This document shows, in pieces, positions 32,256 to 43,705 of a stretch of 64,000 nt of DNA. The number at the start of each line of letters is the position of its first letter. Within the stretch, counting starts at the first letter, position 1. Below the pieces are notes generated by a model, which saw only the letters and a program-made list of their open reading frames with translations, was not told the DNA's origin and searched no databases. A program made the position numbers and the translations under genes. The stretch covers positions 1-64,000 of the forward strand of contig NW_026683320.1 of assembly GCF_030247195.1 (NCBI RefSeq), in the 5' to 3' direction. The stretch comes from Topomyia yanbarensis (taxonomy: Eukaryota; Arthropoda; Insecta; Diptera; Culicidae).

Positions 32256-34170
32256 TCTAGGGCATTCGAAGACCACGTGTTCCGATGTCTCTTGCACGTC
32301 CACACACTCCGGGCTAAGAGGGGTGTCCAAACCGATGCAGATACTTCCGGAAGCATCCGTGCCCTGACAGAAACTGCGTCAAATGGAAGTTCACCTCTCC
32401 ATGCTACATGGACCAGTCTCCTTGCATTACGTGTATTTCTCCGCTGGTAGCATTCCACGTCCTCAGCCAGAGTGATGCAGATGGGAATCATCCCGGCAAT
32501 TACGCATACCGCCTACGACGATATCGTTCTGTACGCACTCGTGACACGGACAGCCATTAGGCGGAACGTGCTTGTCAACTTCGTCCGGTACCGCTTTGAG
32601 TTCAGCACAGCAGACCAAGCCAGTACGCCATACCTCAGTATTGAGGTTGAGACACCCGCCAGAAGACGTCTCGTACGGCCTCTTGCTCCTCCGTGATTCG
32701 GCATGATCCTTGCCAATGTGTAAGTTGTCCTCGCAGCCTTTTCACAGACATAGTCGACATGACTGTTGTAATTAAACCGATCGTCGACCATCACACCCAG
32801 GCGCTTCAGCGCACGCATCGATGGGATGGAATTGTCTGTCGCCGACGCTGATCTCGACGCGCTGGATTTTTGTACGGTTGCCGACCAGCACAACCTCGGC
32901 CTTGTGGTGAGCCAGCTGCAACTTGACGTAAGCCATCCAGGTTTCCACGATGCCTATTGTCTCTGCCGTCAACATCTCCATTCACTCAAGGGTCTCGCCT
33001 GTTATCGTCAGGACAACATCATCTGCAAAGTCGACGATCTCCACTCTCCTTGGCAGTTCCAGTGTTAACACTATATTGTACATTATATTCCAGAGCGTTG
33101 GGCCGAGTATAAAGCCCTGAGGCACTACCGCCGTGACCCTAATCGACCTCTGCCCCATGTTTTTTTCCTATACCAGTACTCGGTTCTGAAGGAAACTTTT
33201 AAGAACCTTACACAGATAGTCCGGAACCCGCATTCAGTGTAGCGCTACGGCGATAGCCCACCAACTAGCACTGTTGAACGTGTTCTTCACGTCTATCGTT
33301 GTCACGGCACAGTAGCGATTACCCCTTATCTTTTGCTTTTATGCTTTCTCTGCGCTCGCGATGTCTGTGCGGATGGCGTCCAACATCGATATCCCTTTCC
33401 GGAACCCAAACTGCCTCTGCGATAGTCCGTTCTCACTTTCAGCGTAGGTTGTCAGCCCTGGATGACCCTTTCCTAGAGCTTATCATGAGTATCCAGTAGG
33501 CATATAGGCCGAAGCGATGCTGGATCTCCTGGTAGTTTCCCTGGTTTTGGCAGTAACACCAGTTTCTGGATCTTCCGTCTATCCGGGAAATAGCCATCGT
33601 CCAGGCATTTCTGTAAGACTATCCTGAACATGTCCGGAAACGCCAGGATCGCAGTCTTCAGTGCCAGTGGAGGTACCATTCGTTCCGGAAACATTCTTCA
33701 CTTTCAGTCCTTTTCCCACTCGTCGTTGGAAACTCGATTGTCACAAGCATTTCCACCGTCTGCATCAACGTCCGATGTAGGCGGCCATGCGGTTGGGTCG
33801 TGCTTCGGGAAAAGACCTAGATCTCAGCCATCACGACACGGTAAGCGTTGCTCCAGGGGTTAGAATCTACTGCACAGCTCCTTGTAGCAGGTGGACTTGC
33901 TTAGCACTATCTCGCATTTAAAAGCGGTCCTGGCCGTCCGGAATGTTATCTTACACTCTGACTGCCTTGCTCTCTGAACGCGTTTTCTGACTTAGGCAGG
34001 CAGCCCGAAGGATGCTGATCTTTCGTTCCACCAATACGCCGGATGCGGGTAGTTCCTTGGCTCCATTTTCCTCTGCATTGTTATATCACATGCCCTCGCT
34101 ACTGTTTCCGACAGCTCATCGGCACTAGGAATTTGAATGACGCTGTCAGCACGCAGTGCTTCCACAAAAA
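32256..34170 (-). pseudogene. R1-clade reverse transcriptase and C-terminal zinc motif, decayed
   Basis: R1-clade ORF2 copies element RNA into the nicked target. On the minus strand the linker (about 34170-33700) leads to RT landmarks LVLLPKPGK (about 33560-33534), PASLRPICLLDT (about 33523-33488) and the catalytic VDFADDVVLTITGETLE (about 33035-32985). The thumb-like region KRLGVMVDDRFNYNSHVDYV (about 32800-32740) and ILRYGVLAWS come next, and the C-terminal CCHC motif CVDVQETSEHVVFEC ends at about 32262. Many frameshifts and stops interrupt it. Just past the zinc motif the sequence passes into a different Ser/Pro-rich tail, so the natural 3' end seems lost. Confidence 0.85.
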
Positions 34171-34182
34171 AGTCCGTGTTAA

Positions 34183-34383
34183 GGTTGCACAGAGAATGCG
34201 CAAAATTCGCAAACGAAAAAAGCAGTTTTTTTCTACACCGTATGTCAGATCTTCATAAAAATCAATCAGCGTGTGTAGAATGTTGTTACAGTACTGCTGA
34301 TTGATTTTTATGAAGATCTGACAGACGGTGTGGAAAAAAACTACTTTTTTCGTTTGCGAATTTTGCACATTCTCTGTGCAACC
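34183..34383. mobile_element. 201-bp TTAA-flanked hairpin MITE
   Basis: The ends GGTTGCACAGAGAATGCGCA and their inverse are flanked by TTAA on both sides (34179-34182, 34384-34387). The two arms pair for about 90 bases with very few mismatches, leaving a loop of only about 20 bases around TAGAATGTTGTTACAG. TTAA duplication suggests mobilisation by a piggyBac-type transposase, although the termini do not begin CCC. It interrupts the R1-like endonuclease-linker sequence. Confidence 0.9.
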
Positions 34384-34387
34384 TTAA

Positions 34388-35082
34388 AGTCTTTTATTTG
34401 CCTCTCGTTATTTTACTCTCGGCATTACCGTACAATTTCGCCGACCAATAGTGTAGTGGATCGCTTGGTGGTCACTATATGCGTGTACTGCTCACTAACT
34501 TGCCAATTCATGTTATCCATCAGCGAAGGGCTGCAGAATGTTTTGTCAATGATGGATTCTCGACCGTCTTTACGGAATGTGCTAGCGGAACCTTCGTCTC
34601 ACATCCAGCTTCGCCATGGCTTCCAATCAGCTGTAACCTCTCACGTTGGTCAGCCTGCTACCCCACTCTACGGCCCAAGCCTTGAAGTCTCCTCCTATAA
34701 CAACCGGCGTTCGTCCGACTAACGAGTCGGTTAGTGCGTCGAGCATCCTATTGTACTGCTCTGGTGTCCATCTCGGGGGAGCATAGCAGCTACAGAAAAA
34801 TACGCTGTTGATCCATCCTGTTAATCCTTCGTGTGTGTTATCCACCACGTCTTGAACAGGGAAACCGCCCATTACTTGTATTGCAGCCATCCCGGCACTA
34901 TCCACCACCCAGTTGCCGTTATCGGTAGGAACACGGTACGGCTCTGCAATAATTGCAACGCGGCACTTCGTTTCTGTTGTTGACTGCCACAACAGTTGCT
35001 GTGCAATGTCGCAATGATTGAGATCAAACTGGGTTATCTCCATCATCATTGGCCTGCATTCATCTTTATGTACGCAGGGCAT
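34388..35082 (-). pseudogene. R1-clade endonuclease
   Basis: On the minus strand 35082-34627 is open: ITQFDLNHCDIAQQLL (Asn position), VAIIAEPYRVP (Glu), FFCSCYAPPRWTPEQ (Tyr) and VVIGGDFKAWAVEWGSR, where the usual Asn of GDFN is Lys. After a frame change it continues SASTFRKDGRESIIDKTFCS, ending SDHQAI (about 34470-34450), the His-bearing motif at the end of EEP nucleases. It overlaps the gag-like frame upstream in a different register, as in R1-type elements. The 201-bp MITE lies just past its end. Confidence 0.85.
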
Positions 35083-35490
35083 TTGAAGCCTCCCGTCCTG
35101 TGTGGTCGTTTCCGTCCTCCGGTTTGCAGATCATGCACTTTGGTTGCTTCGTGCAGTCGGTAGCAACGTGCCCCTTTTCTCAGCATTTTAACACAGTGCA
35201 GACCTATCCGGGCCCTTGTAGTTCCACGCCAAATGTCCGAGGTCAAAGTATCTAAAGCATCGCTCCATCTGCTTAGAAACTCGCGGAGCGACTCTCAGCG
35301 AGCACACCGACCATCCGACTTGTATCTTGCCGGTCTGCGCCAGCTTGTTGGCAACGGCCACCGGTATTTCGGATAGTCGCCGGTACATCCAGTTTGCACT
35401 GCTACATCAGTGCACCCTTCAGTTCTTCTACGGTCGTTATCTCGTCTAGATCCTTGCACTCGACTACGGCTTCCTGCGACAGTCAAATAT
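35046..35490 (-). pseudogene. R1-clade ORF1 (gag) C-terminal zinc region
   Basis: Minus-strand frames 35486-35295, 35388-35188 and 35246-35046 are pieces of one gag-like protein split by frameshifts. The knuckle part includes ERCFRYFDLGHLAWN, where two of the expected Cys residues are Tyr, then further Cys/His-bearing sequence (KGARCYRLHEATK and GGFKCPAY). The product would bind element RNA. The N-terminal part is missing upstream of about 35490. Confidence 0.75.
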
Positions 35491-35499
35491 TGTTAGTCT

Positions 35500-35650
35500 T
35501 GTGATATACAACTCAGGCGGAATAAAGAAAAGCGACCAACTTACCTTTTTTTTCATGTAATGAAATGTAAATTTATGAGAAGTGGGACGCTCATTTTATG
35601 CACATATTGCAAGACGTAAAGTTACAAACTTTTTTTAGCTGTGCTAATAA
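35500..35650. repeat. Damaged end of the CACACC MITE family
   Basis: GACGTAAAGTTACAAACTTT and AGCTGTG at 35615-35641 resemble the right end of the MITE at 25674-25988. The left end is not recognisable. Confidence 0.45.
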
Positions 35651-36629
35651 TCGTCAAACGACTTTGTGGTCGTCGACAGAGATCAACCTCAATTGCTTTT
35701 TGTAGCTACATTGCTTCACTTTTCCATGTGGTACTTTACTTTGATCTAGTTCAGCATTAGCAGTAGGTGAATAGCGATGGCTTCCCGTTGCTCTGGACAG
35801 GATGAGCATGGAATTTCAAAAGTAGGAAGATATGCAGCTGTTTCCAAGTTTAATATTCGGATAAGAAAAATATCTTTCACCATTCCACTCGCCATAAAAC
35901 GATTAAAAATTCTTCAAATTGGCAGGGAAGTCTATCTTTATACGAAATCATTACACATTCGAAATCTTTTTGAAATACTGGACGCTTCCAGATATTGTAG
36001 TGCATATCTTCCATTCCAAAAAGCGGTTTGGTGAGAAAATGCATGCAAGGAAATCGTAAGGGTGGGTAATGACGAAGGAAATGAAAGCAATATTCGGTTT
36101 GTGACCATCTTGAGCACGAGGATTTTCCACCGGAAAATGTTGTCTTTATAACACGCTCAGCATACCCATGTATAAGACAGCAGCAATCCGAACGACTTTT
36201 TGCTGTCCTAAAGAATAAGATTCATACCAACGATCGTAGAAGAGTTTGAGCGGAAAATGACACCGCCATTGCTGCTGTGCTACCAAAGGAAATCTTTTAT
36301 TGCGAGAAAAGTAAATAGCAACATTTTCACTGCTAGCCGCAAATGGACCCTTATTAGATGTGGTTATTTATGGGGATTATTTTGCCGCACTCATCGGCAG
36401 CAGGTTCAGAGTGTTTTCATGTGTACAGACAAACTGGAAAATGTAGGTTTCTTCTTATATTAAAAGAAAATATGGGAACAAGAAACATGTTACTATTATT
36501 GTTATTGTTATAAGGATTATGTGGTATGCATGCGCGTTTTGAGCACTTAAGGATCCAACAATTTTTGAAGTACGACTTTCTCATGTTAGCTGTTTCATAG
36601 CGATTTTTACTCAACCTTCTTGCTGATGT
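35651..36629. other. Unassigned DNA
   Basis: Short plus-strand frames at 35777-36034 and 36257-36463 have no recognised domain. A TTATTGTTATTG simple repeat lies near 36495. Confidence 0.4.
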
Positions 36630-37510
36630 GTGTATTGTTTGTTGCACGGGACACATCCTAGGTTATCGCATCGTGCATTGGGAAAACTGATGAATACACA
36701 TCCTTTGACCATCTCAAAGGTCCTCTATAAATTCCAAAAAAAGATGTCAGCCAACAGGAAGCAACAAGCTGTACGAAAACCGGGAACAACGTGCAAACAA
36801 ACCAAAAGAGCACCCACCCATTTCGACGCGAGACTTGGCCAAAAAATCTGGATGTTTCGTAAATTTTCGTCCAGAGGGTTAAGAAATAAAGCTAACTTCA
36901 AACGTTCAAGGTGCTGAATCTCTGAAATCGGAACAACCGGTAGCAGATCGTTGCAAAAACGCGCTCTCGGAAACTCTGCGACGCTGCTAACGAAATACCG
37001 GTGCAGTGTCATTGATGATAAAACCTACATCAAAACGGGTTTTATGCAGTTGTCGGAACAGGAATATTTCATGTGTATGGACAAGTTTACTGTGGCTGCC
37101 CGTTTTAAATGCTGATGATGGTCCCACTTAAAAAGCTAATGAAATTCGCTTCGAAATACCTGATTTGGCAGGCCATATGTACCTGTGGCCAACGTAGTAA
37201 ACCTTTCGTGATTAAAAGCACCATAAACAGTGAGATTTACAGGACTGAGTGCTTCCACAAAAGCGATTCACCGCTTTTGAGACAGCACGATCAAAAACCG
37301 TTATTTTGTCTTCATGCAACTACTCCTAAACCGCACAGAAGTGGTATGCGGTTAAGGTTGTGGATTTTGTGCCAAAAGACTTGAACCCACTAAACTATTT
37401 TGAACGCCGTACGATCGCAATCGACATAGCCATGATGAAGTGCGAACTGTGGAAGACCAAAACAGAGAAAACGTACCGGAAGCCACTGTGTAAGCTCTAC
37501 TGAAGGACGT
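36630..37510 (+). pseudogene. mariner-type transposase relic (copy 2)
   Basis: The helix-turn-helix region (SHRALGKLMNTHPLTISKV, about 36659-36715) is followed by a decayed linker. The catalytic region starts SVIDDKTYIKTGFMQL (about 37007-37055), with Lys where family members usually have Glu after DD. LIWQAICTCGQRSKPFVI and NSEIYRTECFHKSD (about 37163-37265) give the characteristic mariner core, and RNRHSHDEVRTVEDQNREN (about 37410-37470) approximates the C-terminal end. At least four frame changes and several stops are present. It shares family and wording with the relic at 6590-7205. A DD37E-type mariner is likely. Confidence 0.8.
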
Positions 37511-37867
37511 CAGGGCATTTTACTCAAACTCATCCCAAAATTTAACCAACATAGGAGCGACCGATAATGAAAGTCGCAAGAAAACAGTATACTTTATAAA
37601 ACTCGCTTTGAACCATATTAGATTGGAAAAATCGGATGTAAACTTCAAGCGTAAACATTTTACAGGAGCTCTTCGATGTAAGAAACGTTTAAAAATCATG
37701 CAATAATAGTATAAAACCGACATAATCCACCTAGCAGTAAGATGAGACCTTTTTCACACATATCACCATTGCTTCATTGATTTCTTGTGCAATGGAAAGT
37801 ATATGAGCTAGAGCTTGCGTGTCTTCAGCAAATTTGTACAAAATGTGTTGCTCTACAATAGAGATGG

Positions 37868-38100
37868 TCGGGTTCGGGTTTTTGGACCCGAAACCCGGAC
37901 CCGACCCGAACCCGACGGGTTTCGGGTCGGGTTCGGGTTCTGTAAATTAAAGCTTCTCGGGTTCGGGTCGGGTTCCGGGTGTTCAAATTTGAAATTCTCG
38001 GGTTCGGGTCGGGTCCGGGTTTTTGAAATTTTGAACTTTCGGGCTCGTGTCGGGTTCGGGTTTTTCAAATTACAAATTATCGGGTTCGGGTTTTGAACAA
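37868..38100. repeat. CGGGTTCGGGT simple-repeat array, left
   Basis: G/T-rich tandem variation on CGGGTTCGGGTCGGGTT, broken every 60-70 bases by a short AT-rich phrase such as TTTCAAATTTGAAATTCT. Frames through it are Arg/Gly/Phe-rich or Pro/Asn-rich artefacts. Confidence 0.9.
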
Positions 38101-38509
38101 AACAACCCAACCATTTCATGACAGTCTTTTTTGTAGTGATGAATTATACTTCGTGATACGAATGGATGACACATATAACCGCACCAAATGTTGGCACCTC
38201 TGAATCGCTAGAATTCGACGTGTTTTCTGGTGCTCAAATATTGTATTTTTCATTCTTGCATAAAATTCCGTCTCTTCAGACTCGCAAACTACCTGAATTA
38301 TTTAATTTTTTAAACGAACATTCATGAGAGAGCATTCAACAATACGTGTTTCGCATCTAAAATCTCTTTACGATTTATTTTTCATGATAATTAGTAATAA
38401 ACCAAGTCAACAGGAATTTATCGAAAAATATCTGTTCATCTTTCTATAATGGAATATAAATTTCGACAGGTACTTTAAAACCGATACTTAGGCCGCGGCG
38501 AATTTTTCT

Positions 38510-39470
38510 CTACGTAAGCGGTTTTGTGGGGTACATTCGTACCCCAGAATTAAAAGCGCTCTAATATGTCTAATTTTTATTAAATTTATAATTAAATTGG
38601 ATAGTCTTATTCTAAAATCAATCGTAAAGCAACCTGTTTAAAAATATTCGCGTTTTGACTATTTAATTATGTAATATTTCATTTTGTATAGAGTAAGTCT
38701 TTAAAATACGTCAAAATTCCCTTTTTTCCGCATATTGCTATAACTCCGGTAGTTTCAAATCGATTTTGACCATTTATACGATCTTGTAAAGATTTTTAAA
38801 TTTCCTTTTGAACAATTTTTTTCAAAAACCGCTCAAAAAGCATATTTATTCCGATGCTTTTTTGAAAACCAAACGCCAATACAAACGTCAAAAATACAGC
38901 AGTATGCAGTAACGGAGATGAAACAGGAAGGCGTCGAAGGAACAGGTAGAGCCGGTGCATTATACGTGTATACAAGTATGTTCCAGAGCCTGAACTGCAG
39001 AAGATAACAAATCGAATGATGCGTTTTGCATACTATATACAAATCATATTCATGAATGTGTTTTGCTTCTTTAATTCGCAAAAGCAAAAATTACGATACA
39101 TATCCAAGCGCATTTTCTAGTTACTTTGGTATAGTGCTTTGTTATATCAAATAAGTTATATTTTAAATAACAGATACTATTATTCGGCAGAGTTGGAACT
39201 TATACAATTTTACACAAGTTTCTCGTTTTCTATGTATCGATATTTTGCTTTGAAAAAAAGATAAAAATTTTTTTTTAATTATGTACACATGACAAAACAC
39301 TAACGCAAACGGGTTTGGGTGGTACATTTGTACCCCAAACAAACTTTAAGCGAGCACTGTTAAGTTGGTCAAATGAAACAAATAGGTTGTACCTGCTTTA
39401 ACGGAAGTTTAATAATCAAATTGGTTTATGATAAAGATTGCTTTCAATTTAAATAAACTATAACGGAAAA
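38510..39470. repeat. Direct repeat with palindromic GGTACATT(C/T)GTACC motif
   Basis: GGGGTACATTCGTACCCC at 38527-38544 and GGTACATTTGTACCCC at 39311-39326 lie about 782 bases apart in similar surroundings, with AAAAGCG and AATTGG phrases at equivalent distances. A third weaker trace is near 39482. This may be a nested element or an internal duplication of the hAT-like copy. Confidence 0.55.
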
Positions 39471-40479
39471 TTAAGGATTTGGTGGTACTTTGGTGTCAAT
39501 ATGGAGGCTCAAATTATTTTTTAAAAGCGGATAATTTAGGCCAAATTTATTTTCTAGAGACTGTCTTTGTTCCATCAGACCTAAACCTAGCTTCACTTCC
39601 GCCAGGTTCCGTTGTTCATGACACTCATATGGTGATGGTATAATAGCACCACTATCAAATCAGTGGTACATATATGAAACAAGCACTTTCTGTCAGATTG
39701 TTCCCGGGCTGAGCTGTGTGCATGATCCTTCATGAAAATACATGAATTTCCACGAACTTAAGGAATTGATCGCAGAAATTTTGTGTGTTCTGTTGAAGCA
39801 ATTAACGGATTTTTAAAAGTTTGGAGTCGTTCCGAGAGCTCCATTGGAGAAGTCAAAGCATCTCTACTAGCGCGCTTACCGTATAATCTGAAGCAAAAAA
39901 AAATTAGATACCCCATCATAGATCGTCCTAACGCTAATGATGGGACATCAAGTACACGTCAAAAAATCTTGATTGATACCCTTCGATACAGGTTTGACCC
40001 TACCAACCAGTAACGTGGGTGACGTCATGAAAACTGTCGAATAAGAATTGTCAATTGCCATAGCTTAATTTAATACATGTAATAAATTATACGAAACTGC
40101 CTTGCAGGAATGGTTTCTGATAAAAAATTAGAAATTTTGGTTAAGGACGACGGACAAGGTTGTTGGAAACTGTGAACAAGCTTTCTGTTTCCCCATGAGT
40201 TAGCCGCCGATTTAACTTAATTTCCGGTTAAGATATTGACGATTTATAAGTTTCTCAGAACATTACAAATTCGACGTTCAATAATAGTAAATATAAATGC
40301 GGATTCTACTCGACAGTGATTTGTTTTGCCATATGCAGATATAACTCAATGCGTATGTTGCTACTTCAGATTCGAGTGATTCTACTTAATGAGCCTAGGG
40401 TCCAGATCGGGTGCCTAGAATTAAAAATCTTCGAGATCTTTGGTTGATTCTCCATAGCAAGGTAAATTCGGATCGGGCT

Positions 40480-40735
40480 TCTTAAATTTTAAACTTTCGG
40501 GTTCGGGACGGGTTCGGGTTTTCAAATTTTAAAATTCTCGGGTCGGGTCGGGTTCGGGTTTTACAAAATTTTCATTCTCGGGTACGGGTCGGGTTCGGGT
40601 TTTTAAGTTTTAAAATGTTCGGGCTCGGGTCGGGTTCGGGTTTTTCAAATTTTATAATTTCGGGCTCGGGTCGGGTTCGGGTTTCTAAATTTTCATGCTC
40701 TCGGGTTCGGGTCGGGTTCGGGTTCGAAAAAAATT
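40480..40735. repeat. CGGGTTCGGGT simple-repeat array, right
   Basis: The same G/T-rich strand as the left array, so in direct rather than inverted orientation, with about six units of about 40 bases separated by AT-rich phrases. Confidence 0.9.
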
Positions 40736-40761
40736 GAAACCCGATCATCTCTACTCTACAA

Positions 40762-41318
40762 CATCATCGAAGACAGTCAAGTTCAATCTCGAACCGTTAA
40801 AAACAGTGTTTCAAAAATCACTCCAATCAGCATGCGTTGAAAAAACCTTAGTTAGACGTATAATTAAAATTCATGAGTTCATCGCTCATGATTTTTTTTT
40901 TGGCTCCTGAGGAGTAAAAACGGCCAAGGAGTGAAAACGGATTACTAGATTATAATTGCAGCATACAGTTTAAAAGCCCGATGTTGAGCTCAATTTAAAT
41001 TTTTAATTCGCATGTTCAACAAGCTCAAAAGCAAAACAGAATCTTGGTACAGTTCTTGACGAAACCTTCATTTTCGATAGACCTCGCAGGTTTGCATTCA
41101 ATGGTTAGCGTACTCGGCTATTACGGTAGTAAATAGTACACCGGCTTTGCATCCTTCCACTATGCATTTGAACTCTTCCATTTTTTCACTCCAGCAGAAA
41201 TATTTTTTCACAGGATTTGAAATAACCCCGTGACAATTGTTATACTAATATTGTTCTGGCATCACTGGCAGTTGCACCATTGCACCCGTGTCGAATTGAC
41301 AGATGCAACAAATTTGCT
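40762..41318. other. Unassigned DNA
   Basis: AT-rich, without recognisable frames or terminal repeats. Confidence 0.4.
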
Positions 41319-41833
41319 GTCATGCTGACAGACGACGAAGTGCATCACGAATGCAGAGCGAGGGAACTGTCAGAGACAACATAAGTAAACAAAAAACATA
41401 AGTAGGATAGAAAAACACCATTTTGAAAGTGATAGTAGTAGAATAGTAAAATACGTTGGAGTAAGAAATTAGAAGTTGTGAGCAAGGACATTATTCGGAT
41501 AGTGGATAGTTTGCAGATTAAGCTGTACTTAAGAAAGTAAGATCCAGAATACGTAAGTTTGTGAAACAATACAAAGCAGTGAATTAAAGCAACAAATTTA
41601 TGACTAGATACGCGGAGGCAAACACTGGACAAGTACAAACGGTACAGTTGCGATTATCAATTCCGAGATAATACGTAAGTGTGAATACTAAATTGTAGAT
41701 AAATTGCGATAGACAGCGATAGAGGAAGGAAAAGGGGAATCTGTAAAGTAAGGAGAACAAACAATTGTGAGTAAGACAAATAATCGATTATTTACGGTAA
41801 ATTAAAATAAAGTTGTTTAGTTTGATCTGCACA
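41319..41833 (+). repeat. Possible solo LTR
   Basis: The stretch starts TGTCATGCTGACAGACGACG and ends GATCTGCACA, with AATAAAGTTGTTTAG shortly before the end, in the layout of an LTR (TG..CA with a poly(A) signal near the 3' side). The wording recalls BEL/Pao LTRs. No target duplication was found and no coding region flanks it, so confidence is low. Confidence 0.3.
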
Positions 41834-42470
41834 GTAAAAAAGGCGGATTTTCAAAAATCTTGTTTTCGCCTGCCGTCCGAACAAATATATTGGTTAAGGA
41901 AAATTAAAATGAAATCAAAGGACTTGCTTTAATATATAAGTGCTACTGGGATAAATGAGAAATTAACGTATAAATCTTGAAGAACTGTTAGGAAAGTTTG
42001 AAATTAAATTTGTGGCGACATAACAAGAATAACAAACCGGAAAACATAACATACTTGGATTGGTTTGATTTTTTACTCACTCACAGAAACGTGCATAACA
42101 ATGATTGGTTTCCGCCACTCCTTTAGAAATAAGCTCCTTGGAGGTAAATGTGTGGTTTATTTGAAACAAAAAGTTGAAAAGTTCAATTTTAAATATTGCT
42201 AAAATTAGGACCATCCTATTTTCTGTTTAAACAAAATTAAGGGCCTTGCAGAGTATAACAACTGCTAAACATATTAGAAGTATTTAATTTTAACAAAAAG
42301 TTAAAAATCCTACCAAATTCACATTCTGGACCGCTGTGCATTGGATCATTCATCACTTTGTAGAACACATGGGAAGTAGACCTCCAACTAGATGTGGAAT
42401 ATACATTTTTAGTCCCGCACTAATAAAACCTCAAATAAACTGAACAAGTTACAAAACTAATGAATTTAAA
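41834..42470. other. Unassigned AT-rich DNA
   Basis: No frames, RNA genes or repeat ends recognised. Confidence 0.4.
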
Positions 42471-42965
42471 AAAATTGAAAAAAACCGAAAAAAAGTTATT
42501 AAATTCAAAAATGAGTGAAATACGCCGTACGAATGTAAATCAATTGAATAAAATAAATAAATCAATATAGTTCAGCACATCAAATGAAAAATTGGGTAAT
42601 TGAAAAAAAATAATTAAAAAATCAAAGGAAAAAATGAAATTTACGAATTGGGTGAAATGAATAAAAGAGCAGACTGATAAAATGAAGAAACGAAATAAAA
42701 TGTTTGAACTTGAATAAGCAAATAAAATGAATAAACGATTAAAATGAATAAAATGATTAAAAGGAATCAAATGAATAACATGAATAAAATGGTCAAAATA
42801 AATTGAACGGATTAAATGAATGAAATGAATAAAGTTAATAAAATCAATACTATGAACAAAATGAATAAAAGGTATGAAAATGATAAAATGAACAAAATAT
42901 TAAAAATAATTAAGTGGAAAAAAATGTATAAAATATAAAATAAAAAAATAAACGAAATGAATAAT
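42471..42965. repeat. AT-rich degenerate ATGAATAAA tandem repeat
   Basis: Nearly every 9-10 bases a variant of ATGAATAAA or AATAAAATG recurs. The minus-strand frames over 42540-43111 (Phe/Ile/Leu-rich) are artefacts of this composition. Confidence 0.85.
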
Positions 42966-43119
42966 ATAAACAAAAAACATGAGATGAGAGGAATTCCATG
43001 AAGATCCATCCGAAAATCTTTAAAATCGTGACCGACCATCTTAGATTTTGATGAAACTTTACATGTTTCACCAGCATGGAAGAATAAACCTTTTCCACAG
43101 TCAATAAACAATTTTTTAA

Positions 43120-43379
43120 AAGAGTGTAAAAGTTTCTACGAGCATAAATTTCAATTTTTTTTGGTCGATTACTGTATTTTAGACAGCAAAACTATCTGAG
43201 AATGAGTTACTGGGAATGAATACTTCTGTACTAAAATACACTGAGGAAAATGTTGTGTCATTTTGGGGATAGTCAAACTCGAAGATAGATAAAGTCGGGG
43301 GCTGATAAATTCTGGTCTTCAGTGTATCTTATACATAATTATTCCATTCCGAAGCTACCTGTATTGTTAAAGTTATAGA
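43120..43379. other. Unassigned DNA
   Basis: Nothing recognised. It runs up to the second 116-bp-type array. Confidence 0.4.
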
Positions 43380-43384
43380 AATGT

Positions 43385-43705
43385 TTTCTAAACCAGAAGT
43401 TGCCATCTTGGATTTCAAAATGGCTTCAGACATCGATTTCGTCATCTACTTTGCAATTTTATTTTAGCTATAGGCCTACATTGTTGAAGTTATAGTGAAC
43501 TTATCTCAACCGTTGCTATCTTGGGTTTTAAAATGGCTTTAAGCATCGATTTCGATTTTGTATTCATTAATCCTATACAATACCCATATCACTGAGGTTG
43601 TTGTAAATTTATCTAAGCCGAAAGTCGCCATCTTGGATTTCAAAATGGCTGCAAACATCGATTTACGTCATGTACTCGTCAACTCTATTCCGAAAATAAC
43701 CAATT
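43385..43705 (-). repeat. Three decayed units of the ~116-bp repeat family
   Basis: GCCATCTTGGATTTCAAAAT occurs at 43402 and 43627, with a variant GCTATCTTGGGTTTT at 43515. The spacing of 112-113 bases and the phrases CAGACATCGATTT and ATACCCATAT match the reverse arm at 9735-10265. The units are more diverged than those at 8936-10265. Confidence 0.8.

Larger units (their letters stand above)
37859..40753. mobile_element. hAT-like element with CGGGTTCGGGT subterminal arrays
   Basis: The ends TAGAGATGGTCGGGTT and the inverse of the right end, TAGAGATGATCGGGTT, are flanked by a perfect 8-bp duplication CTCTACAA (37851-37858 and 40754-40761). Just inside each end lie arrays of CGGGTTCGGGT-type repeats: 37868-38100 and 40480-40735. 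The middle, about 38120-40470, has one open frame at 39783-40013 (VWSRSESSIGEVKASLLARL...) with no family I can name, and a directly repeated palindromic motif GGTACATT(C/T)GTACC at 38529 and 39311. No hAT dimerisation domain was seen, so it is likely non-autonomous. Confidence 0.9.

Noticed and set aside
37815..38119. Arg/Gly/Phe-rich and Pro/Asn-rich frames
   Set aside because: They are translations of the CGGGTTCGGGT simple repeat on the two strands, not proteins.
42540..43111. Hydrophobic minus-strand frames suggestive of transmembrane proteins
   Set aside because: They are read through the ATGAATAAA-type repeat and lack any composition other than Phe, Ile, Leu and Ser.
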